A model generated the notes under the pieces. That model was given only the letters and a program-made list of their open reading frames with translations, made no database searches and had not been told where the DNA came from. The position numbers were made by a program, and so were the translations under genes. From assembly GCF_028898845.1 (NCBI RefSeq), contig NZ_CP118574.1, positions 3,998,501 through 4,062,500 on the forward strand: 64,000 bases of DNA. Reading direction: 5' to 3'. Shown here piece after piece: positions 1 to 8,341 of the stretch. The stretch comes from Streptomyces sp. WZ-12. GTDB taxonomy: Bacteria; Actinomycetota; Actinomycetes; Streptomycetales; Streptomycetaceae. Numbering within the stretch: the first letter of the stretch is position 1; every line of letters begins with the position of its first letter.

Positions 1-291
1 TACCGCGGCCAGGAGACCGTCGCCCGGGTCCAGAACCTCGGCAAGCCGCCGCGCCGCCTGGTCTTCCTGCACCTGGACGGCAGCGAGGTGCACCTGCCCC
101 CGCACGGCACGCCGGTCCGCCTGGCCGCCGACGGCCCGGAGGGCCGCCAACTGGGCTTCATCACCACCTCGGCCCGCCACCACGAGCTCGGCCCGATCGC
201 CCTGGCCCTGGTCAAGCGCAACGTCCCCACCGACGCCCCACTGATCGCGGGCGACACCGCGGCGGCCCAGGAGGTCGTCGTCGAGCCGTGA
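1..291 (+). CDS. ygfZ: YgfZ/GcvT-like folate-binding protein, C-terminal part
   Basis: This is the 3' end of a gene that begins before the window. The 96 visible residues start with YRGQETVARV, the end of the YgfZ signature K-G-C-Y-x-G-Q-E, followed by a GcvT-type C-terminal barrel (RLVFLHLDG, then a GFITTSARH strand pair). YgfZ proteins bind folate and help maintain Fe-S enzymes and tRNA thiomethylation; that role is family knowledge. The frame is open from base 1 and ends at TGA 289-291. It converges on dtd, with a repeat array between them. Confidence 0.82.
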   Translation, partial: YRGQETVARVQNLGKPPRRLVFLHLDGSEVHLPPHGTPVRLAADGPEGRQLGFITTSARHHELGPIALALVKRNVPTDAPLIAGDTAAAQEVVVEP

Positions 292-360
292 GGGAGGGTG
301 GTGCGGCGGGACCGGGCCGGCTGGCCGGGCCCCACCGCACCGCGGAACACCCAGGAGGGC

Positions 361-785
361 GCGGCGCGTCTCGCGGGGGATTCCCGCCGGGTGCGTGGCT
401 CCCGGCGAGGAGTCCCCGCCTGACTGCGGGGGTCTCGCGGGGAATTCCCGTCGGCTGCGTGGCTCTCGCGGATTCCCGCCCGGTTGCGTGGCTCCCGCGC
501 GCAACTCCCGTCCGGGCTCGCTGCGTTCCACCGGGAGTACCCGCCCGGGCGGGGAGCCTTCCGCGGGGAACACCGGCCAGGGCGCGGCGCGTTCGGCGGG
601 GAGACCCGCCTCGGCCCGGTGCGACGTTCCGCGCGGGACCCCGCTCCGCCGCGGTGCGCATCCACGGGGGACCCCCCTCTGGCCCGGTGCGTGTCCGCGG
701 GGGACCCCACTCCGGCGCGGTGTGTCTCCGCGGGGGACCCGGCTCTGGCGCGGTGTGTCTCCGCGGGAATACCCGTACCGGCGTG
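361..785. repeat. Degenerate tandem repeats, period about 33 bp, hairpin-forming
   Basis: About twelve diverged units of 29-35 bp (most 33) fill the space between the convergent ygfZ and dtd genes. The best units run GCGGTGTGTCTCCGCGGGGG followed by ACCC and CTCTGGC, and begin near 655, 687, 720 and 753. Most units carry a short dyad such as GGCGGG-GAGA-CCCGCC (near 595-610) or CGCGGG-N-CCCG. Because 33 is a multiple of three, all frames stay open and give spurious 11-residue repeat proteins. I see no ribosome binding site or codon bias that would make it coding. Confidence 0.75.
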
Positions 786-868
786 GCGCGTTGAGGCCCC
801 GCAGGGGGCGCTTGCGGCCCCTAGGGGAAGTGTTCCCCCAGCCCCTAAGGCCCCGGCGGGCCCGGAGC

Positions 869-1294
869 TCAGACCTCCAGCAGGACCGTGAACGGTCCGT
901 CGTTGGTGAGCGACACCTTCATGTCCGCGCCGAAGCGGCCGGTCTCGACCTTGGCGCCCAGCGCGCGCAGTTGGGCCACCACCTCGTCGACCAGCGGTTC
1001 GGCGACCGGGCCCGGCGCGGCGGCGCTCCAGGTGGGACGACGGCCCTTGCGCGCGTCACCATAGAGAGTGAACTGGCTGATCACCAGCAGCGGCGCCCCG
1101 TCGTCCGAACAGGACCTCTCGTCCTGGAGGATCCGCACCGACCACAGCTTCCGGGCGAGCTGCGCGGCCTTCTCCGGGGTGTCGTCATGGGTGACGCCCA
1201 CCAGCGCGCACAGCCCCTCCCCGACGATCTCCCCGACCGTCTCGCCCGCCACGTCGACGCGTGCGCCGTTCACCCTCTGCACCACAGCTCGCAT
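869..1294 (-). CDS. dtd: D-aminoacyl-tRNA deacylase
   Basis: This 141-residue protein is the usual Dtd size. It hydrolyses D-amino acids (and glycine) mischarged on tRNA. The sequence starts MRAVVQRV, has the conserved SQFTLYGD motif near residues 75-82 and the C-terminal [10 protein letters not shown] strand with the Gly-cisPro-type recognition loop. The frame is open further upstream to 1405, but the family start is the ATG at 1294 and the extra residues look like random coding. It is transcribed divergently from rsiG and converges on ygfZ. Confidence 0.93.
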   Translation of the reverse strand: MRAVVQRVNGARVDVAGETVGEIVGEGLCALVGVTHDDTPEKAAQLARKLWSVRILQDERSCSDDGAPLLVISQFTLYGDARKGRRPTWSAAAPGPVAEPLVDEVVAQLRALGAKVETGRFGADMKVSLTNDGPFTVLLEV

Positions 1295-1467
1295 ACCCGC
1301 CATGATGCCGGGCCGCCGCGCCGCCCGGGCCGGTACCCCCACAAGGGCCGTTCGCATGCCGTGTCCCCTGCACATGGACTGCACAGAGTGGCACGATGCG
1401 TGCACGCGGTGCGTTTCACGGACACATGCCCTGGATGCGGCACCGGTACGAGGGGACGGAACGATTC

Positions 1468-2229
1468 ATGACGACACTCGGCGCCGGACAGACACCCGGC
1501 CCCGTGCCAGCCGCCCGGACGGCACCGGCGGGCAGCCCGCCGCCGGCGCTCCCCACCCCACCGTCCGGTCGTACGAGACCCGTCGCCCCGGAGTCCCCCA
1601 CCGCCCCGGAGGCCCCGCACGCGCTGACCACCACCCCGGCGCCGGCTCCCATCGAGCCCGCCCCTACCAAGGACGACCCCATGCTCCAGGCCGGCCAGGC
1701 AGCACCCACCGCCCGCCCTCCGCAGCAGCGCGACCGCTTCCGCCCGACCGGCTCCCCCGAGCTGTCCGGGCTGAGCCTGCCCGAGCTGCGGGGGGTGCGC
1801 CGTGACTGCCAGCAGGAGGAGGCCGACCTCAGCTATCTGCGCCGCCTCCTCCAGGGGCGGATCGACATCCTCCGCGCCGAGATCGCCCGCCGCACCGGGG
1901 CCCACTCGGCGCTGCTGGACCGGCTGCCCGAGATCCTCACCGACCTGCCGTCCCGCCAGCGCTCGTCGGCCCGGCACGTGACCCTCGGCACCCCGCACAG
2001 CGAGGAGTGCCGTCGGCTCGCCGACGAGATGCTCGGCGAGGTGGAGCTCTCGGACCTCACGGCCCGTACGGACGAGGAGTTGCAGGACGCGATGGGGCGG
2101 CTGATCCGTCACGAGCGGGGGATCTCACAGCGCCGTCAGTCCCTGCAGCGCACCACCGACGATTGCAGTGCGGAAATCGCCCGCAGGTACCGTGAAGGCG
2201 AAGCGCAAGTAGACGACCTGCTGTCCTGA
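1468..2229 (+). CDS. rsiG: RsiG, c-di-GMP-dependent anti-sigma factor for WhiG (AmfC family)
   Basis: RsiG binds the sporulation sigma factor WhiG when loaded with c-di-GMP and so blocks late development. The two signature motifs E-x3-S-x2-R-x3-Q-x3-D are both perfect: E118-S122-R125-Q129-D133 in the first coiled-coil helix and E216-S220-R223-Q227-D231 in the second. Residues 1-95 are a low-complexity Pro/Ala/Thr tail, longer than needed for function. The ATG at 1468 has GGGGACGGA about 7 nt upstream; an upstream ATG at 1396 has none. Older annotations call this family AmfC, aerial mycelium formation protein. Confidence 0.93.
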   Translation: MTTLGAGQTPGPVPAARTAPAGSPPPALPTPPSGRTRPVAPESPTAPEAPHALTTTPAPAPIEPAPTKDDPMLQAGQAAPTARPPQQRDRFRPTGSPELSGLSLPELRGVRRDCQQEEADLSYLRRLLQGRIDILRAEIARRTGAHSALLDRLPEILTDLPSRQRSSARHVTLGTPHSEECRRLADEMLGEVELSDLTARTDEELQDAMGRLIRHERGISQRRQSLQRTTDDCSAEIARRYREGEAQVDDLLS

Positions 2230-2281
2230 TCGGCCACAAGCCGCCTCCGGGGCCGCGGGTCCCGTCCCCGGAAGGCCGGCC

Positions 2282-3301
2282 GTGACCCCGTCGAAGACCT
2301 CCTCCTCGCCCACCCCGATACCCGAGCAGTCGCCGTCCGCGGCGTCGGCGACGCCCGCGGGGCCGTCGCCGGTGCTCGCCGAGGTCGTCCGGTCCGGCTT
2401 CGTCGAGGGGCGGCACCGGGGCTCGCTGGTGGTGCTGGCCGCCGACGGGAGCGTGGAGTGGGCGCTCGGCGACGTCGACGCCCCGGTCTTCCCCCGCTCC
2501 ACGAACAAGCCGATGCAGGCGGCCGCGATCCTGCGGGCCGGCCTGGACCTCTCCGGTGAGCGGCTGGCGCTGGCCGCGGCCAGCCACTCCGGCGAGCGCT
2601 TCCACCTCGATCTGGTCCGGACCATGCTCGCCGAGCACGGGCTGACCGCCGAGCAGCTCCAGACGCCGCCGGACCTGCCGCTGGACCCGGAGGAGGCCGA
2701 GCACTACCTCGCCGCCGGCAAGGTCCGTGACCGGCTCACCATGAACTGCTCCGGCAAGCACACCGCGATGCTCGCCGCCTGCGCGCTCAACGGCTGGCCG
2801 CTCCCGACGTACCTGGAGCAGGACCACCCGCTCCAGCAGCTCGTCCTCGACGTGGTGCGCACGGCGGGCGGCGAGGAGGTCACCCACATCGGCACGGACG
2901 GCTGCGGCGCCCCGCTGATGTCGCTCTCGCTGGCGGGGCTGGCGCGGGCCTACCGCCACTTCGTGCTGGCCGAGCCGGGCACGCCGGAGCGGCGGGTGGC
3001 GGACGCGATGCGGGCCCACCCCGAGTACGTGGCCGGTACCCGCCGGCCCGACACCTGGCTGATGCAGGCCCTGCCCGGCACGCTGTCCAAGATGGGCGCC
3101 GAGGCGGTGCAGGCGCTGGCGCTGCCCGACGGCCGGGCGCTGGCCTTCAAGATCGACGACGGTGCGACCCGGACGCTGGGCCCCGTGCTGGCCCGGGTCC
3201 TGCGCGAGCTGGGCGTGGACGACCCGGTGCTCGCGCGCATCGAGGACGTGCCGCTGCACGGCGGCGGCAGCCGGGTGGGCGAGATCCGCGCGGCGTTCTG
3301 A
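2282..3301 (+). CDS. L-asparaginase II family protein (Rhizobium etli type)
   Basis: The protein (339 residues) belongs to the thermolabile asparaginase family typified by R. etli AnsA, unrelated to the E. coli enzymes. Recognisable blocks are EVVRSGFVEGRHRGS, a PRSTNKPMQA segment, LAAASHSGE, MNCSGKHTAMLAAC, GTDGCGAP and a C-terminal GGGSRVGE. Ser, Lys and Cys in SxxK, CSGKH and DGCG are the conserved reactive positions of the family. Start is a GTG with GGAAGG upstream. The first 25 residues are a Ser/Pro-rich tail. It follows rsiG by 50 bp and may be co-transcribed. Confidence 0.9.
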   Translation: MTPSKTSSSPTPIPEQSPSAASATPAGPSPVLAEVVRSGFVEGRHRGSLVVLAADGSVEWALGDVDAPVFPRSTNKPMQAAAILRAGLDLSGERLALAAASHSGERFHLDLVRTMLAEHGLTAEQLQTPPDLPLDPEEAEHYLAAGKVRDRLTMNCSGKHTAMLAACALNGWPLPTYLEQDHPLQQLVLDVVRTAGGEEVTHIGTDGCGAPLMSLSLAGLARAYRHFVLAEPGTPERRVADAMRAHPEYVAGTRRPDTWLMQALPGTLSKMGAEAVQALALPDGRALAFKIDDGATRTLGPVLARVLRELGVDDPVLARIEDVPLHGGGSRVGEIRAAF

Positions 3302-3481
3302 CCGGACCCGTAGGGGTTCCCGGCGGGGTGGGTCTCCGCCGGGCCCCGCCGGCGGGGACGCCCGGTGGCTCCCGCGGAATCCGGGCCCCCGCATCCGTCA
3401 CGCGCGGGGCCGGGTAAATCTAGAGTGGCGGTGAGCCGCAACACAGGCGCGCTCACCCACCACGACAGGAGGCCGGCCACC

Positions 3482-3913
3482 ATGAGCGACGCGCATTCCC
3501 CGCAGCAGGGCCCCGAGGCGGTCGAGCACGCGCACGACCCCGAGGTGCTCCAGCTCGCGGCCAAGGTGTTCGACCTGGCACGCCACGGTGACACCGACAC
3601 CGTCGCCGCCTACGTCGACGCGGGCGTGCCCGCCAACCTGACGAACGACAAGGGCGACTCCCTCGTGATGCTGGCCGCCTACCACGGCCACCCGACGACG
3701 GTGGAGGCCCTGTTGCAGCGCGGCGGCGACGCCGACCGGCCCAACGACCGGGGTCAAACCCCCATCGCCGGCGCGGTGTTCAAGGGTGAGGACGAGGTCG
3801 TCAAGGTCCTGCTGGCGCACGGTGCGGACCCGTCGGCCGGCACGCCGTCGGCGATCGAGACGGCCCGGATGTTCCAGAAGACGGAGTTGCTGAAGCTGTT
3901 CGGCGCGGAGTGA
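3482..3913 (+). CDS. Ankyrin repeat protein
   Basis: This 143-residue protein carries about three ankyrin repeats: VFDLARHGDTDTVAAYVDAG, then SLVMLAAYHGHPTTVEALLQ with GGDADRPND, then TPIAGAVFKGEDEVVKVLLA with GADPS. A short N-terminal tail and a terminal helix (MFQKTELLKLF) complete it. Such small cytoplasmic ankyrin proteins act by binding partners; no enzyme domain is visible, and in other actinomycetes they often sit beside catalases or asparaginases. ATG at 3482 has AGGAGG about 9 nt upstream. Confidence 0.9.
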   Translation: MSDAHSPQQGPEAVEHAHDPEVLQLAAKVFDLARHGDTDTVAAYVDAGVPANLTNDKGDSLVMLAAYHGHPTTVEALLQRGGDADRPNDRGQTPIAGAVFKGEDEVVKVLLAHGADPSAGTPSAIETARMFQKTELLKLFGAE

Positions 3914-3970
3914 CGGGCGGAGCTCCTGACGGTCGGCGCCGGGGCGGGCCGCACCCCGCCCTTCCGCCAC

Positions 3971-4001
3971 TTGACCTCAAGTTTAGTTGAGGTTCTAGCG
4001 T
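3971..4001 (+). promoter_or_regulatory. SoxR-type operator inside a 19-bp-spacer promoter
   Basis: TTGACC at 3971-3976 and TAGCGT at 3996-4001 are separated by 19 bp, the over-long spacer typical of MerR-family activation. Between and over them lies ACCTCAAGTTTAGTTGAGGT (3974-3993), whose arms match the SoxR box CCTCAAG...TTGAGG. The downstream gene is an FMN reductase, a known class of SoxR target in streptomycetes. The regulator gene itself is not in the window. Confidence 0.8.
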
Positions 4002-4039
4002 CTGGGGCGTCACACCCGCTCCGTCCCGAAGGGCCTCCC

Positions 4040-4609
4040 ATGTCCGCAGAGCGCTTCACCCTCGCCGTCCTCGTCGGCAGCACCCGCGAGGGCCGGTTCG
4101 CCCCGGTCATCACCGAGTGGTTCACCCAGCACGTCGGCGCCTCGCACCCGCACCTCCTCCTCGACGTCATCGATCTGGCCACCGTCCGCCCGTACGAACT
4201 CCGGCCCGGCAGCGAGGAGTTCCTCGCCTACGCCAAGCGCGTCGAGCAGGCGGACGCGTTCGTCGTGATCACGCCGGAGTACAACCACTCGTTCCCGGCC
4301 CCGCTCAAGCACGCCATCGACCTGCTGCGCTCCGAGTGGCAGGCCAAGCCGGTCGGCTTCGTCTCGTACGGCGGGATCTCCGGCGGCCTGCGGGCGGTCG
4401 AGCAACTGCGGCTGGTCTTCGCGGAGTTGCACGCCACGACGGTCCGCGAGACGGTCAGCTTCGCGCTCCCCGCCGGCCCCTTCGACGACGAGGGGCACCT
4501 GCACGACCCGGCTCCGCCCGCCCAGGCCGCCGACGCCCTGCTGCGCCAACTCGGCTGGTGGGCCGTGGCGCTGCGGGAGGCGCGCACCGCCCGCCCGTAC
4601 GGCAACTGA
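4040..4609 (+). CDS. NADPH-dependent FMN reductase-like flavoprotein
   Basis: A 189-residue flavodoxin-fold protein. The N-terminal LAVLVGSTREGRFAPVI matches the FMN-phosphate loop of the NADPH-dependent FMN reductase family, and VVITPEYNHSFPAPLKHAID is the family signature around residues 74-93, followed by VGFVSYGGISGGLRA. The likely role is quinone or flavin reduction during redox stress, inferred from the SoxR-type operator 40 bp upstream. ATG at 4040 is chosen because the operator and promoter lie over the longer open frame. It is followed by a strong hairpin and an HxlR regulator. Confidence 0.9.
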   Translation: MSAERFTLAVLVGSTREGRFAPVITEWFTQHVGASHPHLLLDVIDLATVRPYELRPGSEEFLAYAKRVEQADAFVVITPEYNHSFPAPLKHAIDLLRSEWQAKPVGFVSYGGISGGLRAVEQLRLVFAELHATTVRETVSFALPAGPFDDEGHLHDPAPPAQAADALLRQLGWWAVALREARTARPYGN

Positions 4610-4613
4610 GCCG

Positions 4614-4664
4614 CCCCGCACCCGCCCGTGATCGTCGATACTTGACGCACGGACGGGTGCGGGG
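4614..4664 (+). terminator. Large hairpin after the FMN reductase gene
   Basis: CCCCGCACCCGCCCGTG (4614-4630) pairs with CACGGACGGGTGCGGGG (4648-4664), with a single mismatch and a 17-nt loop. It lies between the FMN reductase stop and the HxlR start and probably separates their transcription. There is no T-tract, as is common in streptomycetes. Confidence 0.6.
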
Positions 4665-4681
4665 AACGCGAGGGGAGCGGC

Positions 4682-5041
4682 ATGGGCGGGCGCACGGGGC
4701 CCTACGAGTGCGGGCTGGACGCCGCGGTGGACGTCATCAGCGGCAAGTGGAAGGTCCTGTTGCTGTGGGCGCTCGACCAGGGGCCCCGGCGGTTCGGTCA
4801 ACTCCGCCGCGAGCTGCCGCGCATCAGCGAGAAGGTACTGGCCCAGCAGCTCCGCGAGTTGGAGGCCGACGGCATCGTCGACCGGCGGGTGTTCGACCAG
4901 GTGCCGCCGAGGGTCGAGTACGCGCTGACCGGGCTGGGCACGTCGCTCACCGAGGCGCTGGCCCCGTTGGGTGCCTGGGGGCGCACCAACATGGCCCACC
5001 TGGAGGCCGCTTGGACCCAGCGGCATCCGGACACGGGGTGA
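4682..5041 (+). CDS. HxlR-family winged-helix transcriptional regulator
   Basis: 119 residues with the HxlR layout: CGLDAAVDVISGKWKVLLLWAL, then GPRRFGQLRRELPRISEKVLAQQLRELEADGIVDRR (helix-turn-helix) and the PPRVEYALTGLGTSL wing. The conserved N-terminal Cys10 present in redox-sensing members (HypR, QorR type) is here. It lies behind the FMN reductase on the same strand, so it may sense the same electrophile or redox stress, but no HxlR operator is evident. ATG at 4682 follows GAGGGGAGCGGC. Confidence 0.9.
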   Translation: MGGRTGPYECGLDAAVDVISGKWKVLLLWALDQGPRRFGQLRRELPRISEKVLAQQLRELEADGIVDRRVFDQVPPRVEYALTGLGTSLTEALAPLGAWGRTNMAHLEAAWTQRHPDTG

Positions 5042-5077
5042 CCCGGTGGGCGTCGGGCCGCCCGCGCTGATCCCGGG

Positions 5078-5509
5078 TCACGCCCCGTCCCCCGGGGCGG
5101 TGGGGTCCGCGGCGCCCTCCTGGATCGCCCAGCCGTTGCCGTCGGGGTCGTCGAAGTAGACGAAGGTGTTCCAGGCCCCGCCGGGGCCGTCGGCCAGCGC
5201 GCCGTCCGCCACGTGCTGCACGGGCCCGACGGGCACCCCGCGGGCCAGCAACTCGCCGCGGGCCGCGACCACATCGGGCACCACCAACTGCACGCCCCGC
5301 ACCGAGCCGGGGCGCACCCGTGTCACCCCGTCGCCGGCGCCGAGGACGATCGAGCAGTGCGAGCCCGGCGGGGTCAACTGGACGATGCGCACGCCGTCGC
5401 CGAGGCGGAGGTCGTGGTCGACGGTGAACCCCACCTGCTCGCTGTAGAACCGCTTGGCGCGCTCCACGTCGCGCACCGGAATGGGCACCAGTTCCAGCTT
5501 CCACCGCAT
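5078..5509 (-). CDS. VOC (glyoxalase/bleomycin-resistance) family protein
   Basis: 143 residues with paired beta-alpha-beta-beta-beta modules: LVPIPVRDVERAKRFYSEQVGF, GVRIVQLTPPGSHCSIVLG, GVQLVVPDVVAARGELLARG and TFVYFDDPDGNGWAIQE. The DPDGN turn before the last strand is typical. Substrate cannot be told. The open frame runs further upstream, but MRWKLELVPIP is the natural start at 5509. It is divergent from the TetR gene and the TetR palindrome lies between them, so it is a probable target. Confidence 0.88.
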   Translation of the reverse strand: MRWKLELVPIPVRDVERAKRFYSEQVGFTVDHDLRLGDGVRIVQLTPPGSHCSIVLGAGDGVTRVRPGSVRGVQLVVPDVVAARGELLARGVPVGPVQHVADGALADGPGGAWNTFVYFDDPDGNGWAIQEGAADPTAPGDGA

Positions 5510-5655
5510 GGCTCGCCGCCCTCGGGTCGCACCGGTCGTCGCCGCGGGTCGGCCGGCCCGCGGCCGGGGCGGCCCGCTCCCTTCGCAGTCTAGGGAGGGC
5601 GGGGCGGGGGCGCCTCCTGCGTACGGGACGGGGGCTTCGGGTTGCGCCCCGGGCA

Positions 5656-5685
5656 TTGACGGAGTGAGCGCTCACTCCGTAGCGT
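5656..5685 (+). promoter_or_regulatory. TetR operator and promoter of the TetR gene
   Basis: A perfect 22-bp palindrome (5659-5680; half-site ACGGAGTGAGC) fills the spacer of a promoter with TTGACG at 5656-5661 and TAGCGT at 5680-5685, 18 bp apart. Transcription would start within a few bases of the ATG at 5693, so the tetR mRNA is probably leaderless. The site is well placed to repress both the TetR gene and the divergent VOC gene. Confidence 0.85.
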
Positions 5686-5692
5686 CGGGAGC

Positions 5693-6355
5693 ATGACGAA
5701 ACCTTCAACTCCCTTAGCGGAGAAGCCTTCTCGTCGTCGCGCTCCCGGTATGAGCGTCGAACAGCGCCGGGCGATGATCGTCGCGGCCGCGCTGCCGTTG
5801 GTCGCCGTGCACGGGACGGCCGTCACCACCAGCCAGATCGCCCGCGCCGCCGGAATCGGCGAGGGCACCGTCTTCCGCGCGTTCAAGGACAAGGACGCCC
5901 TGCTGGACGCCTGCCTGGCCGAGGCCGCGGGCGTCGATCACGTGCTGCGCGAACTGGCCTCGATCCCGCTCGACGAACCGCTGACCGCGCGGCTCACCGA
6001 GGCCGCCGAGGCCCTCTGCGCCCACATGGAGCGCATGGGGACCGTGCTGCGGAGCCTCTACGCCACCGGGCACCGCGGCGACCGCGGGCGACCGGACCGG
6101 GCGCGGGCGGGCGGCGAGCCGCCGGAGGACGGGCGGGCCCGGTCCTTCGCCGCGCTGCGGGAGGCCGTGGAGGAGCTGATCGAGCCGGACCGGGCGGCGC
6201 TGCGGCTGAGCCCCGAGCGGGTGGCCGCCGCCTTCCTGGGCCTGCTCTTCAGCCGGCTGCCCGCGCCGGCCGACCCGACCGACGCGCCGCTCGCCCCCGA
6301 GGAACTCATCTCCGTGCTGCTGCACGGCACCCTCGCCGAGCCGGGGAGCGCCTAA
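5693..6355 (+). CDS. TetR-family transcriptional regulator
   Basis: 220 residues. The N-terminal TetR helix-turn-helix is clear: MIVAAALPLVAVHGTAVTTS, QIARAAGIGEGTVFRAFKDKDALLDACL (about residues 26-75). The C-terminal ligand domain is not assigned. The palindrome overlapping its own promoter indicates autorepression. It shares one base with the start of the following VOC gene, and a second VOC gene is divergent, giving a VOC-TetR-VOC arrangement that suggests control of resistance or detoxification proteins. Confidence 0.92.
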   Translation: MTKPSTPLAEKPSRRRAPGMSVEQRRAMIVAAALPLVAVHGTAVTTSQIARAAGIGEGTVFRAFKDKDALLDACLAEAAGVDHVLRELASIPLDEPLTARLTEAAEALCAHMERMGTVLRSLYATGHRGDRGRPDRARAGGEPPEDGRARSFAALREAVEELIEPDRAALRLSPERVAAAFLGLLFSRLPAPADPTDAPLAPEELISVLLHGTLAEPGSA

Positions 6356-6729
6356 TGCCGGTCAGCCTCAACCACACCGTCGTCCCGGCGACCGATCACC
6401 GCGCGGCGGCCCGCTTCTTCGCCTCGGTCATGGGCCTGGCGGAGCTGCCGCCGGCCGGCCGGAACGGGCACTTCGCCCCGGTCCGGGTGAACGGGACGCT
6501 CACCCTGGACTTCATGGCCGTCCCGGACCCCCAGGGCCACCATCTGGCCTTCGACGTCGACCCGGAGACCTTCGACGGGATCCTCGCCCGCCTCCGCTCG
6601 GCCGGCGTCCCCTACGGCAACGACCCGGGCCGTCCGGACAACGGCAGCATCGACCATCCGCTGCGCCCCCGAGGGCTGTTCTTCGTCGACGCCGACCGCA
6701 ACCTCTACGAGGTGATGTCGCCGGCGTGA
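6355..6729 (+). CDS. VOC-family protein, translationally coupled to TetR
   Basis: 124 residues beginning MPVSLNHTVVPATDHRAAAR with FFASVMGLAELPP, the standard first VOC module, and ending FFVDADRNLYEVMSPA. The internal LTLDFMAVPDPQGHHLAFDVDPETFDGILARL supports the paired fold; His and Glu at metal positions are plausible. Its ATG overlaps the TetR TAA by one base (TAATG), so the two are co-expressed from the operator-controlled promoter. Substrate unknown. Confidence 0.87.
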   Translation: MPVSLNHTVVPATDHRAAARFFASVMGLAELPPAGRNGHFAPVRVNGTLTLDFMAVPDPQGHHLAFDVDPETFDGILARLRSAGVPYGNDPGRPDNGSIDHPLRPRGLFFVDADRNLYEVMSPA

Positions 6730-6784
6730 GCCGGGGCGGCGGCCGGCCGGCACCCCGCGGCGCCGGCCGGCCGTGCCCGTGGGG

Positions 6785-7771
<987 letters not shown>

Positions 7772-7859
7772 GTCTGCTACCTCCTGGGACGTACGGCGAA
7801 CGGAACGGGCGGACCGGCCGTGACCGACCCCGGGAGCCGCGGCCCCCAACCCGCTTCAG

Positions 7860-7890
7860 ACGGTAGGAGTTGGAGTGCGCTCCAAGTCAA
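7860..7890 (-). promoter_or_regulatory. MerR-type promoter/operator of the aldo/keto reductase gene
   Basis: On the minus strand TTGACT (7890-7885) and TACCGT (7865-7860) are exactly 19 bp apart, and the spacer holds the dyad TTGGAG-CGCA-CTCCAA. This geometry is diagnostic of MerR-family activators that untwist over-long promoters. No MerR gene is in the window, so control must be in trans. Confidence 0.78.
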
Positions 7891-7948
7891 CCGATCTTTG
7901 CCCGGCGGCACTTCGCCGGCCGCGGTCATCCGCCCCCGTCAGGTGTCG

Positions 7949-8341
7949 TCAGGTGTCGTCGCCCGCTATGGCGCGCAGGGCCCGGCAGTGCGCGGCGAAG
8001 GCCGCCCGGCCGTCCGGCGTGAGCGCCAGCCAGGTGCGCGGGCGCTTGCCGATGTACCCCTTGGTGACCGCGACATAGCCGGCCTTCTCCAGCGTGGCGA
8101 CCTGCCGCGAGAGGACCGAGTCGCTGACCTCGACGGTATCGCGGACGAACGCGAACTCGGCCTTCTCGGCGGCCGCCAGGGTCGCCACGATGGAGAAGCG
8201 GACCGGGGCGTGGATGACCTCGTCCAGCCCGTGGCGCGGATGGCTGCCGGCGCATTGGGCGGCACCGCCAAGGGACTTGGGGTCCGCCGACGCCGCGCGC
8301 TCCGCACCCGTCTCGCGGGTCGTCTCGCGCCGCCCCGTCAC
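7949..8341 (-). CDS. Winged-helix transcriptional regulator (MarR/ArsR-like, HTH_27 type)
   Basis: 130 residues. After a polar N-terminus the protein reads LDEVIHAPVRFSIVATLAAA, VEVSDSVLSRQVATLEKAGYVAVTKGYIG, KRPRTWLALTPDGRAAFAAH, a single winged-helix domain of the group that regulates growth or membrane-stress genes. The GTG start at 8341 overlaps the TGA of the upstream membrane gene (GTGA), so the pair is coupled. A tandem 19-bp repeat upstream of the operon is a likely autoregulatory site. Confidence 0.86.
   Translation of the reverse strand: MTGRRETTRETGAERAASADPKSLGGAAQCAGSHPRHGLDEVIHAPVRFSIVATLAAAEKAEFAFVRDTVEVSDSVLSRQVATLEKAGYVAVTKGYIGKRPRTWLALTPDGRAAFAAHCRALRAIAGDDT

Noticed and set aside
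361..785. CRISPR array
   Set aside because: Units are diverged throughout, with no constant repeat and unique spacer, and no cas genes are in the window.
395..1471. Long plus-strand open frame over the repeat array and antisense to dtd
   Set aside because: It exists because the repeat period is a multiple of three and GC content removes stops. It has no ribosome site, and dtd on the other strand is certain.
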